A program made the translations under genes and the position numbers. A DNA stretch of 64,000 bases. Source: CAYVOV01 sp964453525. Lineage in GTDB: Bacteria; Chloroflexota; Dehalococcoidia; Dehalococcoidales; UBA2162. This document shows, piece by piece, positions 57,595-64,000 of this stretch. The stretch spans positions 62,001 to 126,000 of the forward strand of contig CAYVOV010000002.1 of NCBI GenBank assembly GCA_964453525.1, written 5' to 3'. The notes beneath the pieces were generated by a model that saw nothing but the letters and a program-made list of their open reading frames with translations, had not been told where the DNA came from and ran no database searches. Numbering within the stretch: position 1 is the first letter of the stretch; the number at the start of each line of letters is the position of its first letter.

Positions 57595-58521
57595 ATGACT
57601 ACTCAAATACGAAGTGAATTACTACACATACCAGTGGACAAAGTCAGCCCAAATCCTGAAAATCCACGTTTAATTTTTGATCAAGAGAAATTGGATACAT
57701 TGGCGGAGTCAATATCTGAAGTCGGTATACTAGTTCCTCTTATTGTCTTTCAGGAAGATGAAGACAGTTACATTCTTTTAGATGGTGAGCGAAGATGGAT
57801 ATGTGCTAAACGCCTAAATTTTAAGGACGTTCCTGCCAACATTATTGCTAAGCCTACAAAGATTGAAAACATCCTACGAATGTTCAATATACACAACGTT
57901 CGAGAAGACTGGGAACTAATGCCAACAGCATTAAAACTTGGACAAATAATTGAAGTATTGAATTTAACTAATGAAAGACGTTTAAGTGAAGTGACAAGTT
58001 TGACAATTAGCACCATAAGACGTTGTAAGGTCTTGCTTTCTCTATCTCAGAAATATCAAAAAGCTCTGCTAGCAGGCGAATTCAAACCAGATTTCTTCAT
58101 AGAAATGGAAGGTGTCTTAAGAAAAATACGTGATAATACACCGACCTTGTTTTTTAAATATGGGAGAAATGGATTAGTTGATTTGTTTGTTGATATGCAC
58201 AGAAAAGGAATGATTAAGGCTGTCACTGATTTTAGATTGTTTAAGAAGGTTCTGGATGCCACAAAGTTGGGGCTCGATCATTCAGCTTTGGAGGATTTAG
58301 TAGTAAGAGTAATAATCAACCAGGAATTGGATTTTCAAGGCTGCTACGATATTATTGAGGATTTAATTAGTGTCTCACAGATTCAGCGAAAGGCGACAAT
58401 TTTTTCAGAAACAATACGCTCTTTCCAATACAAAAATATGAAGCAACCAGAAAAAGACAAAATAAAAAGCACCCTAATCGAACTAAGGGACACTATAGAT
58501 GACATTCTTCACTCCCTCTGA
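57595..58521 (+). CDS. ParB/Srx-like nuclease-fold protein
   Basis: A 308-residue protein with an N-terminal ParB-like domain (about 10-100): IPVDKVSPNPENPRLIFDQE, LAESISEVGILVPLIVFQ and YILLDGERRWICAKRLNFKD. The GERRW motif is the ParB arginine box. The rest is helical, with a possible helix-turn-helix (RRLSEVTSLTISTIRRCKVL). Codon use is AT-rich compared with neighbours. GGGGGAG precedes ATG 57595. No ParA or parS sites are nearby, so a plasmid-partition role is unlikely; an accessory or regulatory role in the methyltransferase island is more likely. Confidence 0.75.
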   Translation: MTTQIRSELLHIPVDKVSPNPENPRLIFDQEKLDTLAESISEVGILVPLIVFQEDEDSYILLDGERRWICAKRLNFKDVPANIIAKPTKIENILRMFNIHNVREDWELMPTALKLGQIIEVLNLTNERRLSEVTSLTISTIRRCKVLLSLSQKYQKALLAGEFKPDFFIEMEGVLRKIRDNTPTLFFKYGRNGLVDLFVDMHRKGMIKAVTDFRLFKKVLDATKLGLDHSALEDLVVRVIINQELDFQGCYDIIEDLISVSQIQRKATIFSETIRSFQYKNMKQPEKDKIKSTLIELRDTIDDILHSL

Positions 58522-58533
58522 ATGAGGTAACGA

Positions 58534-59385
58534 ATGGGTACCGAATATCGAGAAGATGAATTAGAGAAATTACTTATCTCTCACCTAGTCGACCAAGGGT
58601 TTGCTGTCGAAACTGAGAAAATTCTTGATGACAGGATACGTTGGAGACCTCCTATTGTCGCTAAGATAAATGGGAATGAATTTGTAATAGACATAAGATT
58701 AAACGACAACATCACCGATTTTTGGATCAATACTTATAAAAATACATACGAGATCTTCCCCCAATTAAAACTATTCGTTGCTATTCCTGAGGACATAACT
58801 GTTCCTTTTTCACTGGGGAAAAAGCTTGAAGAATGTAATGTGGGAATTATTCATGTTTCATATGATGGAATCCATTATCTATTAGAGCCGAGTTCAAACG
58901 AAGAAAGAGAAACTGCAAAGGCTATAAGAAGGAAACTGGATGCACGTATCCAGAAAGTGACGTACGAACATCTTGAGCAATACTTTAATGAGATTGAAGC
59001 TGCTATAACCATTTTTGAGATTGGCTATCCAAGAGAAGCAATAGGGGCAATAGGTAGAGTCTTGGAAACGGCAATTGACCATTTTCTTATTGGAGCAAAC
59101 AAGCGTCATAAAATTGCATTATCCGAAAGAAGAAGAAAGTCTATGGACTTTGATACCAAGATTCGATATCTTGCCTCTAATAGTGGAGCTGGTGGAAAAA
59201 GGAAAACAGAGGTTATCACCCATAGTGAAGAAGCTAAAATGCTTTCTGTTAAATGGGATAGGAACATTGGTGATCATCCAGCAGATGATGCTGAGATAAA
59301 TCAACTAATTCAGGATGCTAGAGCAGTTCTTGAATTGGGTATTAATATGATTGGTTTGATGAAAAAGAAGGGGGAAGAGCTATAG
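58534..59385 (+). CDS. Nuclease-like protein with C-terminal HEPN-type motif
   Basis: A 283-residue protein. The N-terminal part (about 1-115; LLISHLVDQGFAVETEKIL, RPPIVAKINGNEFVIDIRLN, FPQLKLFVAIPEDITVPF) has the strand order of PD-(D/E)xK nucleases, but the active-site residues look degenerate (RPPI for PD, DIR for DxK). The C-terminal helical part contains RNIGDHP, an RX4H motif of HEPN RNases, inside a DUF4145-like ending (DARAVLELGINMIGLM). It lies 12 bp after the ParB-like gene and 3 bp before the Dam gene. Fold assignments are inference. Confidence 0.6.
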   Translation: MGTEYREDELEKLLISHLVDQGFAVETEKILDDRIRWRPPIVAKINGNEFVIDIRLNDNITDFWINTYKNTYEIFPQLKLFVAIPEDITVPFSLGKKLEECNVGIIHVSYDGIHYLLEPSSNEERETAKAIRRKLDARIQKVTYEHLEQYFNEIEAAITIFEIGYPREAIGAIGRVLETAIDHFLIGANKRHKIALSERRRKSMDFDTKIRYLASNSGAGGKRKTEVITHSEEAKMLSVKWDRNIGDHPADDAEINQLIQDARAVLELGINMIGLMKKKGEEL

Positions 59386-59388
59386 AGT

Positions 59389-60243
59389 ATGAAAACACTA
59401 ATTAACGAAGATGTTATATCAATTAAACCATTCCTCCGCTGGGCAGGAGGAAAAACTAGGTCGGTACCGTTCCTAAAGGCTCATCTGCCTTCTGATTTCT
59501 CGCATATAAATAGATACTTTGAGCCATTTCTAGGAGCAGGCAGTTTATTTTTCAGTTTGAGACCACGGAACGCTGTATTGTCAGACAATAATAAAGACTT
59601 AATAGAAAGCTACAAAGCTATTCAGAGGAACCCAATATTAATCTCCAAATATTTGAGCAAACACCAACTAAAAAATAACGAACATTATTATTATGAAATG
59701 AGGGAAAAATATAACAATTCAAAACCGTCAATTTACAGAGCGGCTTTATTCATATACTTGAACAAAACATGCTTCAATGGAATCTGGAGGGTAAATAAGA
59801 AGGGTGAGTTCAATGTCCCTTATGGTAAACAGGACCATCCTTCTCTTCCCGCAAAGCAAGAACTTATTAGTATATCAGAAGCTATTTCACAGACCGAGAT
59901 AGTGCATCGTAATTATAAGGACATAATACATCATGTGCAGAAAGAGGATTTTATTTACCTTGATCCACCATACCCACCTTTAAACAGTACTTCTAATTTC
60001 ACCCAATACACTGCGGAAGATTTTAGTAAAGAAGACCATAAAGAACTGGCTCTGTTTTCTAGAGAATTTACTCGAAGAGGATGTTACGTACTAATTTCTA
60101 ATTCAGACACAGAATACATTCGCTCTCTGTTCCAGGATGACTTCCATATATTTGAACTAGAGGTCACGAGGTTAATCAGAGCAGATGGGCATAGATATAA
60201 GGTAAAAGAAATTGCAATTACAAACTATAATATCAAATGCTAA
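59389..60243 (+). CDS. Dam-family DNA adenine N6-methyltransferase (D12 class)
   Basis: A 284-residue methyltransferase. The SAM motif is KPFLRWAGGKTRSVPFLKAH, followed by FEPFLGAGSLFFSLRPRNAV and LSDNNKDLIESYKAIQRN, and the catalytic DPPY is in FIYLDPPYPPL. This is the D12 (Dam) class. It starts at ATG 59389, 3 bp after the preceding gene, so the three genes are co-translated. The target sequence is unknown. It may protect host DNA from a restriction activity of the neighbouring protein. It lies 73 bp from the tRNA-Pro 3' end. Confidence 0.88.
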   Translation: MKTLINEDVISIKPFLRWAGGKTRSVPFLKAHLPSDFSHINRYFEPFLGAGSLFFSLRPRNAVLSDNNKDLIESYKAIQRNPILISKYLSKHQLKNNEHYYYEMREKYNNSKPSIYRAALFIYLNKTCFNGIWRVNKKGEFNVPYGKQDHPSLPAKQELISISEAISQTEIVHRNYKDIIHHVQKEDFIYLDPPYPPLNSTSNFTQYTAEDFSKEDHKELALFSREFTRRGCYVLISNSDTEYIRSLFQDDFHIFELEVTRLIRADGHRYKVKEIAITNYNIKC

Positions 60244-60315
60244 AACGTTCACCATAAATAAACACAGAAGGGACCGCCTTATCAGTAGTCCATTCCTTAT
60301 TCTTGCATGAAAAAA

Positions 60316-60389
60316 TCGGGGTGAGAGGACTTGAACCTCCGACCTCAGCGTCCCAAACGCTGCGCGCTAGCCGACTGCGCCACACCCCG
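60316..60389 (-). tRNA. tRNA-Pro (TGG)
   Basis: The cloverleaf reads from 60389: acceptor CGGGGTG with CACCCCG, D-arm GCGC/GCGC, anticodon arm CAGCG-TTTGGGA-CGCTG (anticodon TGG), T-arm GGAGG-TTCAAGT-CCTCT. The discriminator is A and CCA is not encoded. The AT-rich methyltransferase island begins just beyond its 3' end. Confidence 0.93.
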
Positions 60390-60420
60390 CCGGACGATTA
60401 CCTGCTTCTATTCTACCACA

Positions 60421-60586
60421 TGTCATTGCGAGGAGCGCAGCGACGTGGCAATCTACATAAATATATCTGTATAGATTATCACGTCGTCCACCAAAGGCGG
60501 ACTCCTCATAATGACAATGGTTGAGATTGCTTCGCTCAGATTTCATTCACTCTGACATACCGGAACGGTCGTCGCTCGCAATGACA
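60421..60586. repeat. MITE-like inverted-end repeat, second copy
   Basis: TGTCATTGCGAGGAGCGCAG begins the unit and CTCGCAATGACA ends it, with the same internal blocks as at 18950-19092 (CGTGGCAATCT, AGATTATCACGTCGTCC, GACTCCTCATAATGACA). It lies 31 bp 5' of tRNA-Pro. From 60587 to 60840 come further dispersed repeats (GATTCTTCG ... CAGAATGACA twice; GACAAGCTCAGGGCAAGCTC). Confidence 0.75.
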
Positions 60587-60852
60587 GTAGTGGTGGCGAT
60601 TAACATTGCCTGCCCCACCCTGAGATTCTTCGCCCGCCTCTGGCGGTCCCCAGAATGACAATAGACAAAGGATTCCATCACCCGCCTCTGGCGAATTTCT
60701 CAGAATGACAATCGAGGAAACGCCTTCTCTTTTCCCCCTTTGAAAAGGGGGACTAAGGGGGATTTGCAAGTCAATACGGGTGAAATCCCTCTTTTTCTCC
60801 CCTTCGACAAGCTCAGGGCAAGCTCTTTATTAAAAGGAGAAGGGTGCAATAC

Positions 60853-61788
60853 CTATTTTTTATCCCGCTCCACCTTTTCCATGAGTTCGGCGTAGTCTTT
60901 ATCCACCCTGTCCTGGATATATTTTATCTCTTTTTCGGAGAGATGTCGGAACCTGCCCTGCGGTTTAAGGTATTCCTCTACCGGCTTGCGCCTGGCAATA
61001 TTAACGTTCAGCTTGTATTTGCCGTCCTCTACCTCATAAAGCGGGAATACCCCGGTCTGCACCGCCAGGCGGCCAATCTCGATTGTCTTTTCCGTGGGAC
61101 TCCGCCAGCCGGTGGGACAGACAGAGAAGATGTGCACATACGCCGGGCCTTCAACGGCAGCGCCCTTAGCCACCTTGTCCATCAGGTCGAAGGGGTAGCT
61201 GGGGCAGGCGGTCGCCACGTAAGGGATATTGTGGGCAGCGGCAATCTCCGGCATGTTCTTCTTCCAGGTGACCTGCCCGATGCTCCTCTTGCCCGCCGGC
61301 GCCGTGGTGGTGGAGGCGCCGTAGGGAGTAGCCGAAGAACGCTGAATTCCCGTATTCATATAGGCCTCATTGTCCCAGCAGATATAGAGGAAATCGTGTC
61401 CCCGCTCCAGCGCCCCGGAAAGCGCCTGAAGACCGATGTCACTGGTGCCGCCGTCACCGGCTGTAGCCACCACGTTTACCTTCTTATCAGGCTTTCTGCC
61501 CTTCTGTTTCATTATCTTAAGCCCGGCTTCAATCCCGGAAGCTACGGCGGCGGTGTTCTCAAATATAGTGTGAATCCAGGGCACCCGCCAAGAAGTCCAG
61601 GGAAGCTGGGAGGATACTATCTCCATGCAGCCGGTGGCACAGACAACAATCGAGTTCGGTCCCAGCGCCTTGCAGGCAAGCCTTACCGCCAGAACTTCCC
61701 CGCAGCCGATGCAGGCGCGGTGACCCGGGGCAAGATACTCGTCTTCGGTTACCAGTCTTTTGCCGAATTTGATATAGTTCTCAGTCAT
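60853..61788 (-). CDS. porB: Pyruvate/2-oxoacid:ferredoxin oxidoreductase, beta subunit
   Basis: A 311-residue TPP-binding subunit. CIGCGEVLAVRLACKALGPN, ATGCMEIVSSQLPWTSWRVP, NVVATAGDGGTSDIGLQALS (TPP Mg2+ site), DNEAYMNTGIQRS and HIFSVCPTGWRS are typical of PorB. The four cysteines coordinate a 4Fe-4S cluster. It is the last gene of the porG-porD-porA-porB operon and starts at the stop of porA. The enzyme oxidises pyruvate to acetyl-CoA and reduces ferredoxin in anaerobes. Confidence 0.94.
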   Translation of the reverse strand: MTENYIKFGKRLVTEDEYLAPGHRACIGCGEVLAVRLACKALGPNSIVVCATGCMEIVSSQLPWTSWRVPWIHTIFENTAAVASGIEAGLKIMKQKGRKPDKKVNVVATAGDGGTSDIGLQALSGALERGHDFLYICWDNEAYMNTGIQRSSATPYGASTTTAPAGKRSIGQVTWKKNMPEIAAAHNIPYVATACPSYPFDLMDKVAKGAAVEGPAYVHIFSVCPTGWRSPTEKTIEIGRLAVQTGVFPLYEVEDGKYKLNVNIARRKPVEEYLKPQGRFRHLSEKEIKYIQDRVDKDYAELMEKVERDKK

Positions 61789-62963
61789 TACTCTCTCACC
61801 CCGTATATCTCGAATTCCCGGTCGCCGCCCTTTTCCGCCATGGCAATGCCTTTATTTATTATCTCCTCAAACCCGGCAACTGTTACATCCCTTCCGCCGA
61901 GACCGCCGATGATACTGACTACCTTCGGCTTCTGAGCCTCATTGTAGAGGGCGGAACGTACCTCGGAGCAGACCGGACCCGCCTGTCCGCCCAGGGATAA
62001 CGCCCGGTCGAAGACGACCAGTATCCTGGCATTTTGAACCGCCCGGCGGAGCTCATCCGTCGGGAATGGCCTCCAGAGTCGAAGCCTGACCAGCCCGACA
62101 CTCTGGCCGGCGTCTCTCATCTTATCGATTGTCGCCATCGCCGTCTCGCTGAAGCTGCCCATTGTCATCAGCAGCACCTCGGCGTCCTGGCTGCGGTAGC
62201 TCTCCACCGGTTTGTACTGACGTCCGAAGATACCGGCAAACTCTTTCCAGCACTCGATAACCACGTCTCTGGATTTCTCCAGGTTAATTTCCTGGGCTTT
62301 CTTTGCCTCCGAGTAGATAACCGGCGGAGCGAAAGTCCCCATCGAGACCGGCTTCTCCGGGTCAAGGGGGAGCGGATAATCGTTCTTCGGCAGGAATTTG
62401 TCCACCTTTTCCTTGTCCTCGATGAGGATAGGTTCAATCATGTGCGAAAGGTGAAAGCCGTCAAGGTGTAGCATCACCGGCAGCAGCACTCTTTTATCCT
62501 CACCGATGCGGAAGGCGCAGAGGACATTATCGAACACCTCCTGCCCGTTCTCGGTGAATATCTGAATCCAGCCGGTATCACGCACCGCCATAGCATCCGA
62601 GTGGTCGCCCCAGACACTCAGCGGCGCCGATAAAGCCCGGTTAGCCACCGTCATAACTATCGGTAGCTGCATCGAGGAGGCGACAAACAGCACCTCGTGC
62701 ATAAGCTCAAGTCCCTGTCCGGCGGTGGCGGTAAAGGTCCGCGCTCCCACCGCCGAAGCCCCCAGGCAGGCACTCATTGCCGAGTGTTCGGACTCAACCG
62801 GTATATAAGAGGCGTCCAGTTCGCCGTTGGCGACGAGCTCGGCAAGGTGCTCGACGATGTGGGTCTGAGGAGTAATCGGATAGGCAGCAACAACATCGAC
62901 ATCCGCCAGCCTGGCCGCTTCCCCGATGGCCAGCGAAACTTCCATTCCTACCCTCTTCGCCAT
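61788..62963 (-). CDS. porA: Pyruvate/2-oxoacid:ferredoxin oxidoreductase, alpha subunit
   Basis: A 391-residue subunit. The pyruvate-binding domain has DVVAAYPITPQTHIVEHLAE, ESEHSAMSACLGASAVGART, TATAGQGLELMHEVLFVASS, and LSVWGDHSDAMAVRDTGWI; the C-terminal domain II follows (about 250-390). Length and order fit the four-subunit archaeal/Thermotoga type. Its stop overlaps the start of porB by one base, and its start overlaps the end of porD. Confidence 0.94.
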   Translation of the reverse strand: MAKRVGMEVSLAIGEAARLADVDVVAAYPITPQTHIVEHLAELVANGELDASYIPVESEHSAMSACLGASAVGARTFTATAGQGLELMHEVLFVASSMQLPIVMTVANRALSAPLSVWGDHSDAMAVRDTGWIQIFTENGQEVFDNVLCAFRIGEDKRVLLPVMLHLDGFHLSHMIEPILIEDKEKVDKFLPKNDYPLPLDPEKPVSMGTFAPPVIYSEAKKAQEINLEKSRDVVIECWKEFAGIFGRQYKPVESYRSQDAEVLLMTMGSFSETAMATIDKMRDAGQSVGLVRLRLWRPFPTDELRRAVQNARILVVFDRALSLGGQAGPVCSEVRSALYNEAQKPKVVSIIGGLGGRDVTVAGFEEIINKGIAMAEKGGDREFEIYGVRE

Positions 62964-63259
62964 TATTCTTCCTCCTCAACCATGGATATTACATCTTTAG
63001 GGCACTCTTCGGCACAGATGCCGCACCCCTTGCAGTAAAACAGGTCGGGTTTGTAATAGCCGTCTTCCTGCTGCCGGATACAGCCTTCAGGGCAATAGAT
63101 AAAGCAAAGACCGCACTTATTGCACTTTGAATTATCATAGACCGGTTTCTGTGACCGCCAGCCACCGGTCGGATACTGCTCGGCACTACCCGGCTCGGTT
63201 ACTATCGAACCTGCCTCCAGGTCTTTCCAGGTTACTTCAGCTTCATTCTTAGCTGCCAC
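62963..63259 (-). CDS. porD: Pyruvate/2-oxoacid:ferredoxin oxidoreductase, delta (ferredoxin) subunit
   Basis: A 98-residue protein with two 4Fe-4S motifs, CNKCGLCFIYCPEGCI and CKGCGICAEECPKDVI, in the last two thirds. The N-terminal part (EVTWKDLEAGSIVTEPGSAE) is the usual PorD extension. It overlaps porG by 11 bp and porA by one base. It passes electrons from the TPP site to external ferredoxin. Confidence 0.93.
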   Translation of the reverse strand: MAAKNEAEVTWKDLEAGSIVTEPGSAEQYPTGGWRSQKPVYDNSKCNKCGLCFIYCPEGCIRQQEDGYYKPDLFYCKGCGICAEECPKDVISMVEEEE

Positions 63260-63833
63260 TCATTTTCTCCTTTACCCTTGTTTCCTCGAACGCCTTTTTC
63301 ATGGCGCTGGCATTCCTCTCCGCCAGCCGCCCGAAGCGGGTCTCAAGCGGCTCGTTCAGGGACTCTATTTTCACCACTCCGGTAGCTTTGATAAGGGCTC
63401 CCAGCATGGTGGTATTGACGATATTCACTTTCAGCACTTCCTGAGCAATCTTCGTGGCATCAACCGCAGCCACCCGCCATCTGCCATTAAATCCGGCAGC
63501 CACGTCTTCAGGCGATTTCCTGGTATTAATGATGATGGAACCGCCTTCCTTCAGTCCGGCAGTTACGTTGACGATGGACATCAGACCGGGGTCGAGAATG
63601 ATAACAATATCCGGCTCGGTAATTTCAGCCCTGACTCTGATGGGTTCTTTCTCACTTATCCTGTCAAAGGCAAGCACCGGCGCTCCTCTTCTCTCCGGAC
63701 CGAAACTGGGGAATGCCTGCGCATATTTACCCTCACTGATTGCCGCCCGGGCAAGCAGTTCGGCGGAGGTGACAGCACCCTGACCGCCGCGGCCATGCCA
63801 CCTTATTTCGACAAGGTTAGCTGTATCTGTCAA
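63249..63833 (-). CDS. porG: Pyruvate/2-oxoacid:ferredoxin oxidoreductase, gamma subunit
   Basis: A 194-residue subunit. VEIRWHGRGGQGAVTSAELL, AFPSFGPERRGAPVLAFDRI, DIVIILDPGLMSIVNVTAGL, and GALIKATGVVKIESLNEPLE are characteristic of PorG. It is the first gene of the four-subunit operon, 65 bp downstream of tRNA-Arg on the same strand. Substrate could be pyruvate or another oxoacid; the four-subunit order favours pyruvate. Confidence 0.93.
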   Translation of the reverse strand: MTDTANLVEIRWHGRGGQGAVTSAELLARAAISEGKYAQAFPSFGPERRGAPVLAFDRISEKEPIRVRAEITEPDIVIILDPGLMSIVNVTAGLKEGGSIIINTRKSPEDVAAGFNGRWRVAAVDATKIAQEVLKVNIVNTTMLGALIKATGVVKIESLNEPLETRFGRLAERNASAMKKAFEETRVKEKMSGS

Positions 63834-63898
63834 TTCAGCCTCCTGGTTTTTTCATTCAATAAATACATGTCTGCAACTTGTGCGATATTAAACAAAAG

Positions 63899-63971
63899 TA
63901 CCCCTGGGGCGACTCGAACGCCCGCACCCGGCTCCGGAGGCCGGTGCTCTATCCACCTGAGCTACAGGGGC
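63899..63971 (-). tRNA. tRNA-Arg (CCG)
   Basis: The cloverleaf reads from 63971: acceptor GCCCCTG with CAGGGGT (last pair G-U), D-arm GCTC/GAGC, anticodon arm CCGGC-CTCCGGA-GCCGG (anticodon CCG), T-arm GGGCG-TTCGAGT-CGCCC. CCA is not encoded. It lies 65 bp upstream of porG. Confidence 0.93.
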
Positions 63972-64000
63972 AAATAACCACCAGAGTTAAAAAAAACCTC

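Noticed and set aside
57595..58521. Plasmid partition ParB
   Set aside because: No ParA, no parS-like palindromes and a chromosomal position beside tRNA-Pro; the ParB fold is common in defence and regulatory proteins.
60844..61935. 363-residue plus-strand open frame
   Set aside because: Antisense to porB and the end of porA, both unmistakable; composition matches a shadow.

Overview
The window looks like a draft contig (it holds a 10-base run of N at 43409-43418) from an anaerobic bacterium, most likely a Dehalococcoidia-type Chloroflexota. This is inference from gene content, not from a marker-gene tree. The content includes two NrpR-type nitrogen regulators (best known from archaea), an archaeal-style glutamate synthase split into three separate subunits, a four-subunit oxoacid:ferredoxin oxidoreductase, an electron transfer flavoprotein pair, PadR and YkgJ proteins, and TGTCATTGCGAG-type dispersed repeats.

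Region 1 (1-18.9 kb) is AT-rich and accessory. It starts with a short tyrosine recombinase that carries a zinc ribbon, then an orphan LuxR-type response regulator. Next comes a decaying stress-like block (2-8.5 kb): a group-2-like sigma factor, a PRC-barrel protein, small zinc-ribbon and unknown proteins, at least six tandem paralogues of a cysteine-less HesB/IscA-like protein, two copies of a lysine-rich ~29-residue microprotein, and several broken genes (SRPBCC protein, HesB-like, ribosomal protein S18 with an in-frame TGA, universal stress protein tail). Then come glgC, a frameshifted IS110/IS1111-type insertion sequence, and a CorC/CNNM-type transporter behind a clear yybP-ykoY (manganese) riboswitch with a terminator. 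A mobile element follows (13.1-18.9 kb): a second zinc-ribbon tyrosine recombinase, an AAA+/MCM-like ATPase, a small acidic/basic protein, an HTH protein and a large serine recombinase. The 3' end of the serine recombinase gene runs antisense through an initiator tRNA-fMet gene, which marks the junction with the core chromosome.

Region 2 (19-42 kb) is core-like with higher GC: a B12-binding radical SAM protein, xerD, pcm, a nitroreductase, a SpoIIM-like membrane protein, an EF-G paralogue, a DUF2235 hydrolase, etfBA, an RNHCP protein, prfA-prmC, methyltransferases, a transketolase C-terminal half with a zinc alcohol dehydrogenase, and an ammonium transporter. Intergenic spaces carry several families of dispersed inverted repeats.

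Region 3 (42-56.3 kb) is a nitrogen-assimilation cluster on the minus strand. In transcription order it reads ferredoxin, unknown, FAD oxidoreductase, three glutamate synthase subunits, nrpR, a GlnR-like OmpR-family regulator, amtB, glnK, glnA, nadE, and then a second nrpR after an assembly gap. Both amt promoters carry direct repeats with exact 11-bp periodicity that look like GlnR boxes. The glutamate synthase operon has a consensus promoter with a 24-bp palindrome at the start site, suited to a repressor. The window therefore suggests dual control: GlnR-like activation of ammonium uptake and palindrome-mediated (NrpR-like) repression of glutamate synthase.

Region 4 (56.5-64 kb) holds a ROK kinase, an AT-rich three-gene island next to tRNA-Pro (ParB-like protein, a nuclease-like protein with a HEPN-type RX4H motif, and a Dam-family methyltransferase; a candidate defence module), a MITE-like repeat, the porGDAB operon and tRNA-Arg.
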